Below, one piece after another: positions 62,623 to 64,000 of a DNA stretch of 64,000 nucleotides (position 1 is the stretch's first letter; every line of letters starts with the position of its first letter). The notes beneath the pieces were generated by a model. The model did no database searches and was not told the origin of the DNA. It saw nothing but the letters and a program-made list of their open reading frames with translations. Position numbers and translations under genes: made by a program. This stretch comes from Planktotalea frisia (GTDB taxonomy: Bacteria > Pseudomonadota > Alphaproteobacteria > Rhodobacterales > Rhodobacteraceae): contig NZ_MLCB01000126.1 in NCBI RefSeq assembly GCF_001890925.1, positions 37,790 to 101,789 on the forward strand. The letters run 5' to 3'.

Positions 62623-63371
62623 GCGTCCTCGGTTTCGTTGTGATCATGGGAATGCCCATGATGATGGTGATGATGATCGTGATCATGTCGATAAAGTGCC
62701 AAAGCCCCTTGCGTGCCGGACCCAAACAAAGCGCGATATTCAGGGGCAGAGGCAACGACTTCGGGGGCCCCTTCGCAACACACATGCCCGTTCAAACAAA
62801 TGACCCGATCAGATGCGGCCATGACCACATGCAACTCGTGGCTCACCATCAAAACAGCGCAGCCAAGCGTTTCGCGCAAGCGCTCTATTTGACGGTAGAA
62901 CGCAGCAGACCCGGGTTGATCAAGGCCTTGTGTCGCTTCGTCCAAGATCAAAAGTTCCGGTTTTCCAAGCAATGCCCGCGCGAGTAAAACGCGTTGGAAC
63001 TGACCACCTGAAAGATCGCTCATCTGACGTTTTGCGAGTGTGCTAACGCCTGCTTGGGCAAGCGCTGCGTCCGCAGTTTCTTTGGAAACCTTTGTCGGCA
63101 AGGACAAGAAACGCGACACACTCATGGGCAGGGTCGCATCGATGTGCAGTTTTTGCGGAACGTAGCCAATGCGCAGGTTGTCTTGGCGTGTAAGCGTGCC
63201 CTCATAGGGCTGTTCGGCACCGATAAACGCCCGCAGCAGTGTCGATTTGCCAGAGCCGTTCGGCCCCACAATTGTAACGATTTCACCGGCGTTGATTTCC
63301 AAAGTGACGTTTTGCAAAACCGGTGCTTTGCCGCGCCGCACCGAAATGTTTTTAGCGCTGATCAAGCTCAT
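62619..63371 (-). CDS. znuC: zinc ABC transporter ATPase ZnuC
   Basis: A 250-residue ABC ATPase. Walker A is GPNGSGKSTLLRAF, the signature LSGGQFQRVLLARAL, Walker B ELLILDEATQGLD and the switch His in VSHELHVV. The C-terminal tail is a His/Asp repeat (YRHDHDHHHHHHGHSHDHN), unusual for an ATPase subunit and possibly a cytoplasmic zinc buffer. The ATG at 63371 gives MSLISAKNISVRRG and overlaps the zur stop by four bases; the upstream start at 63401 is less likely. Confidence 0.95.
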   Translation of the reverse strand: MSLISAKNISVRRGKAPVLQNVTLEINAGEIVTIVGPNGSGKSTLLRAFIGAEQPYEGTLTRQDNLRIGYVPQKLHIDATLPMSVSRFLSLPTKVSKETADAALAQAGVSTLAKRQMSDLSGGQFQRVLLARALLGKPELLILDEATQGLDQPGSAAFYRQIERLRETLGCAVLMVSHELHVVMAASDRVICLNGHVCCEGAPEVVASAPEYRALFGSGTQGALALYRHDHDHHHHHHGHSHDHNETEDA

Positions 63372-63850
63372 ACAACTGGCCCTTCTGCGCAATTTGGGCA
63401 AATGCCTTCGGCTTCCAAAACTGCCCGCTCAATCTGGAAACCTGTGAGTTTCGCAGTGGAACCCAACTGCCCACGCGCGGATTTGGTTTGCGCTTCGGCA
63501 ACGCCATCGCATTTGCGACAGATAAGGAACGCAGGGTCGTGCACCTCACCGGGATGGGCGCATGCAACAAAAGCGTTCAAGCGTTCGATCTTATTGACAA
63601 AACCATGGCTCACCAGAAAATCCAGCGCGCGATAGGCAACTGGCGGCTGTGAGCCCAGCCCTTCTTCGCGCAACTTATCAAGGATGTCGTAGGCCCCAAG
63701 CGCGCGATGCTCATGCAAGAGAATTTCAAGCACGCGACGGCGTACAGGGGTCAATTGCAGCCCTGCTTCGCGGCAATGGGTTTCGATTTGAGTGAGCGTG
63801 CCTTTGATGCAGCCCGCATGATCGTGATTGGTAAATCCGATTGGATCCAT
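63368..63850 (-). CDS. zur: Fur-family zinc uptake regulator Zur
   Basis: A 160-residue Fur-family repressor. The winged helix includes LQLTPVRRRVLEILLHEH, YDILDKLREEGLGSQPPVAYRALDFL cut across the recognition helix; the metal/dimer part has ACAHPGEVHDPAFLICRKCDG and GICPNCAEG, giving CxxC pairs for structural zinc. It should repress its own zur-znuC-znuB operon and the divergent gene through the palindrome at 63890-63904. It is the first gene of the operon. Confidence 0.94.
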   Translation of the reverse strand: MDPIGFTNHDHAGCIKGTLTQIETHCREAGLQLTPVRRRVLEILLHEHRALGAYDILDKLREEGLGSQPPVAYRALDFLVSHGFVNKIERLNAFVACAHPGEVHDPAFLICRKCDGVAEAQTKSARGQLGSTAKLTGFQIERAVLEAEGICPNCAEGPVV

Positions 63851-63889
63851 GGCTGCGTGCTTTCTTTTAGAAACTGTGTTGACGAGATG

Positions 63890-63904
63890 TGTTATATTAT
63901 AACA
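63890..63904. promoter_or_regulatory. Zur operator (perfect palindrome)
   Basis: TGTTATATTATAACA is a perfect inverted repeat of seven bases around one T, matching the AT-rich Zur box of alphaproteobacteria. It lies 40 bp upstream of zur and contains TATAAT on the minus strand, so Zur would block a promoter directly. It likely serves a divergent gene as well. Confidence 0.85.
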
Positions 63905-63980
63905 TATGGCCTCGACACAACCACGGATGATCTATTCGCTATACCGCTGCTACCCCAAAACCCGAATTTTTTCATGGGTT

Positions 63981-64000
63981 ATGACGCGGAAATTGTCTGA
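63981..64000 (+). CDS. possible start of divergent znuA (cut by window end)
   Basis: The ATG at 63981 opens a frame MTRKLS that runs off the window. A basic start is compatible with a signal peptide of the zinc-binding ZnuA, which usually lies divergent to zur. Only six codons are visible and no ribosome site is seen, so this is mainly context. An in-frame ATG at 63906 is less likely because it overlaps the operator region. Confidence 0.25.

Noticed and set aside
1..64000. tRNA, rRNA, CRISPR array, prophage or complete insertion sequence
   Set aside because: No T-arm-like GGTTCRA pattern with cloverleaf neighbours, no regularly spaced repeats and no integrase or IS transposase other than the RAYT were noticed by eye; a tRNAscan or CRISPR finder run could still overturn this.

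Overview
The window looks like core chromosome of an alphaproteobacterium of the Rhodobacteraceae, most likely the marine Roseobacter group. The pointers are a GcrA cell-cycle regulator, aerobic-type cobalamin genes (CobN, CobO, CobW) with CbtAB, a full-length SMC, monomeric NADP isocitrate dehydrogenase, ArsJ with its partner GAPDH, a Zur-ZnuCB operon with an alphaproteobacterial-type Zur palindrome, and a family of GC-hairpin intergenic repeats that I associate with this family. Species cannot be fixed from the sequence alone. No rRNA, tRNA, CRISPR array, prophage or complete insertion sequence was seen.

Layout: 1-0.9 kb, 3'-truncated zntB-type transporter; 0.9-1.8 kb, a DUF4062 (TIR-like) gene with an AT-rich 3' half, the best candidate for horizontally acquired DNA; 1.8-10.4 kb, cobalamin/cobalt block (cobO, an exported phosphoesterase-like lipoprotein, cobN, a GNAT gene, cobW, a DUF1636 metal-binding protein on the opposite strand, cbtA, cbtB) headed by a clear cobalamin riboswitch; 10.6-14.1 kb, smc; 14.2-20.1 kb, azlCD and a molybdenum-cofactor run (fdhD, a YcxB-like membrane protein, mobA, mobB, and moeA fused to an extra N-terminal domain); 20.1-24.7 kb, membrane protein, greA, ETF-ubiquinone oxidoreductase, a membrane LytTR regulator and a possible tiny gene with its own terminator; 24.7-29.6 kb, TPR protein, ispE, polyprenyl diphosphate synthase, a methyltransferase and two small conserved genes; 29.6-36.5 kb, carB, aspS, a polysaccharide deacetylase broken by an in-frame stop, and gcrA.

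36.5-51.8 kb holds an orphan ABC-2 permease, an EamA transporter, argD-argF, a TbpB-like lipoprotein, a Pit phosphate transporter, a NUDIX hydrolase, hrpB, meaB, rpmB, a copper pair (DUF2946-like and PCuAC), a sirtuin and lepA. 51.8-54.7 kb holds a REP-associated transposase (RAYT) flanked by two related hairpins and lacking the catalytic tyrosine, then the arsenate-resistance pair gapdh-arsJ without an adjacent arsR. 54.7-64 kb holds monomeric icd, a tightly packed five-gene acyl-CoA operon (MaoC-like, acyl-CoA dehydrogenase, CoA transferase, rhodanese, FAD oxidoreductase), and zur-znuC-znuB behind a perfect Zur palindrome.

Metal handling recurs: cobalt uptake and insertion, zinc uptake and efflux-type transport, copper chaperoning, molybdenum cofactor and arsenate export. 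The observations most worth following are the RAYT/REP unit with Tyr-to-His loss, the in-frame stop in the deacetylase, the convergent/divergent gene nested in the riboswitch-led cobalt block, the MoeA fusion, the lone DUF4062 gene, and the tiny ORF or small RNA next to the LytTR regulator. I found no clearly new multi-gene system.
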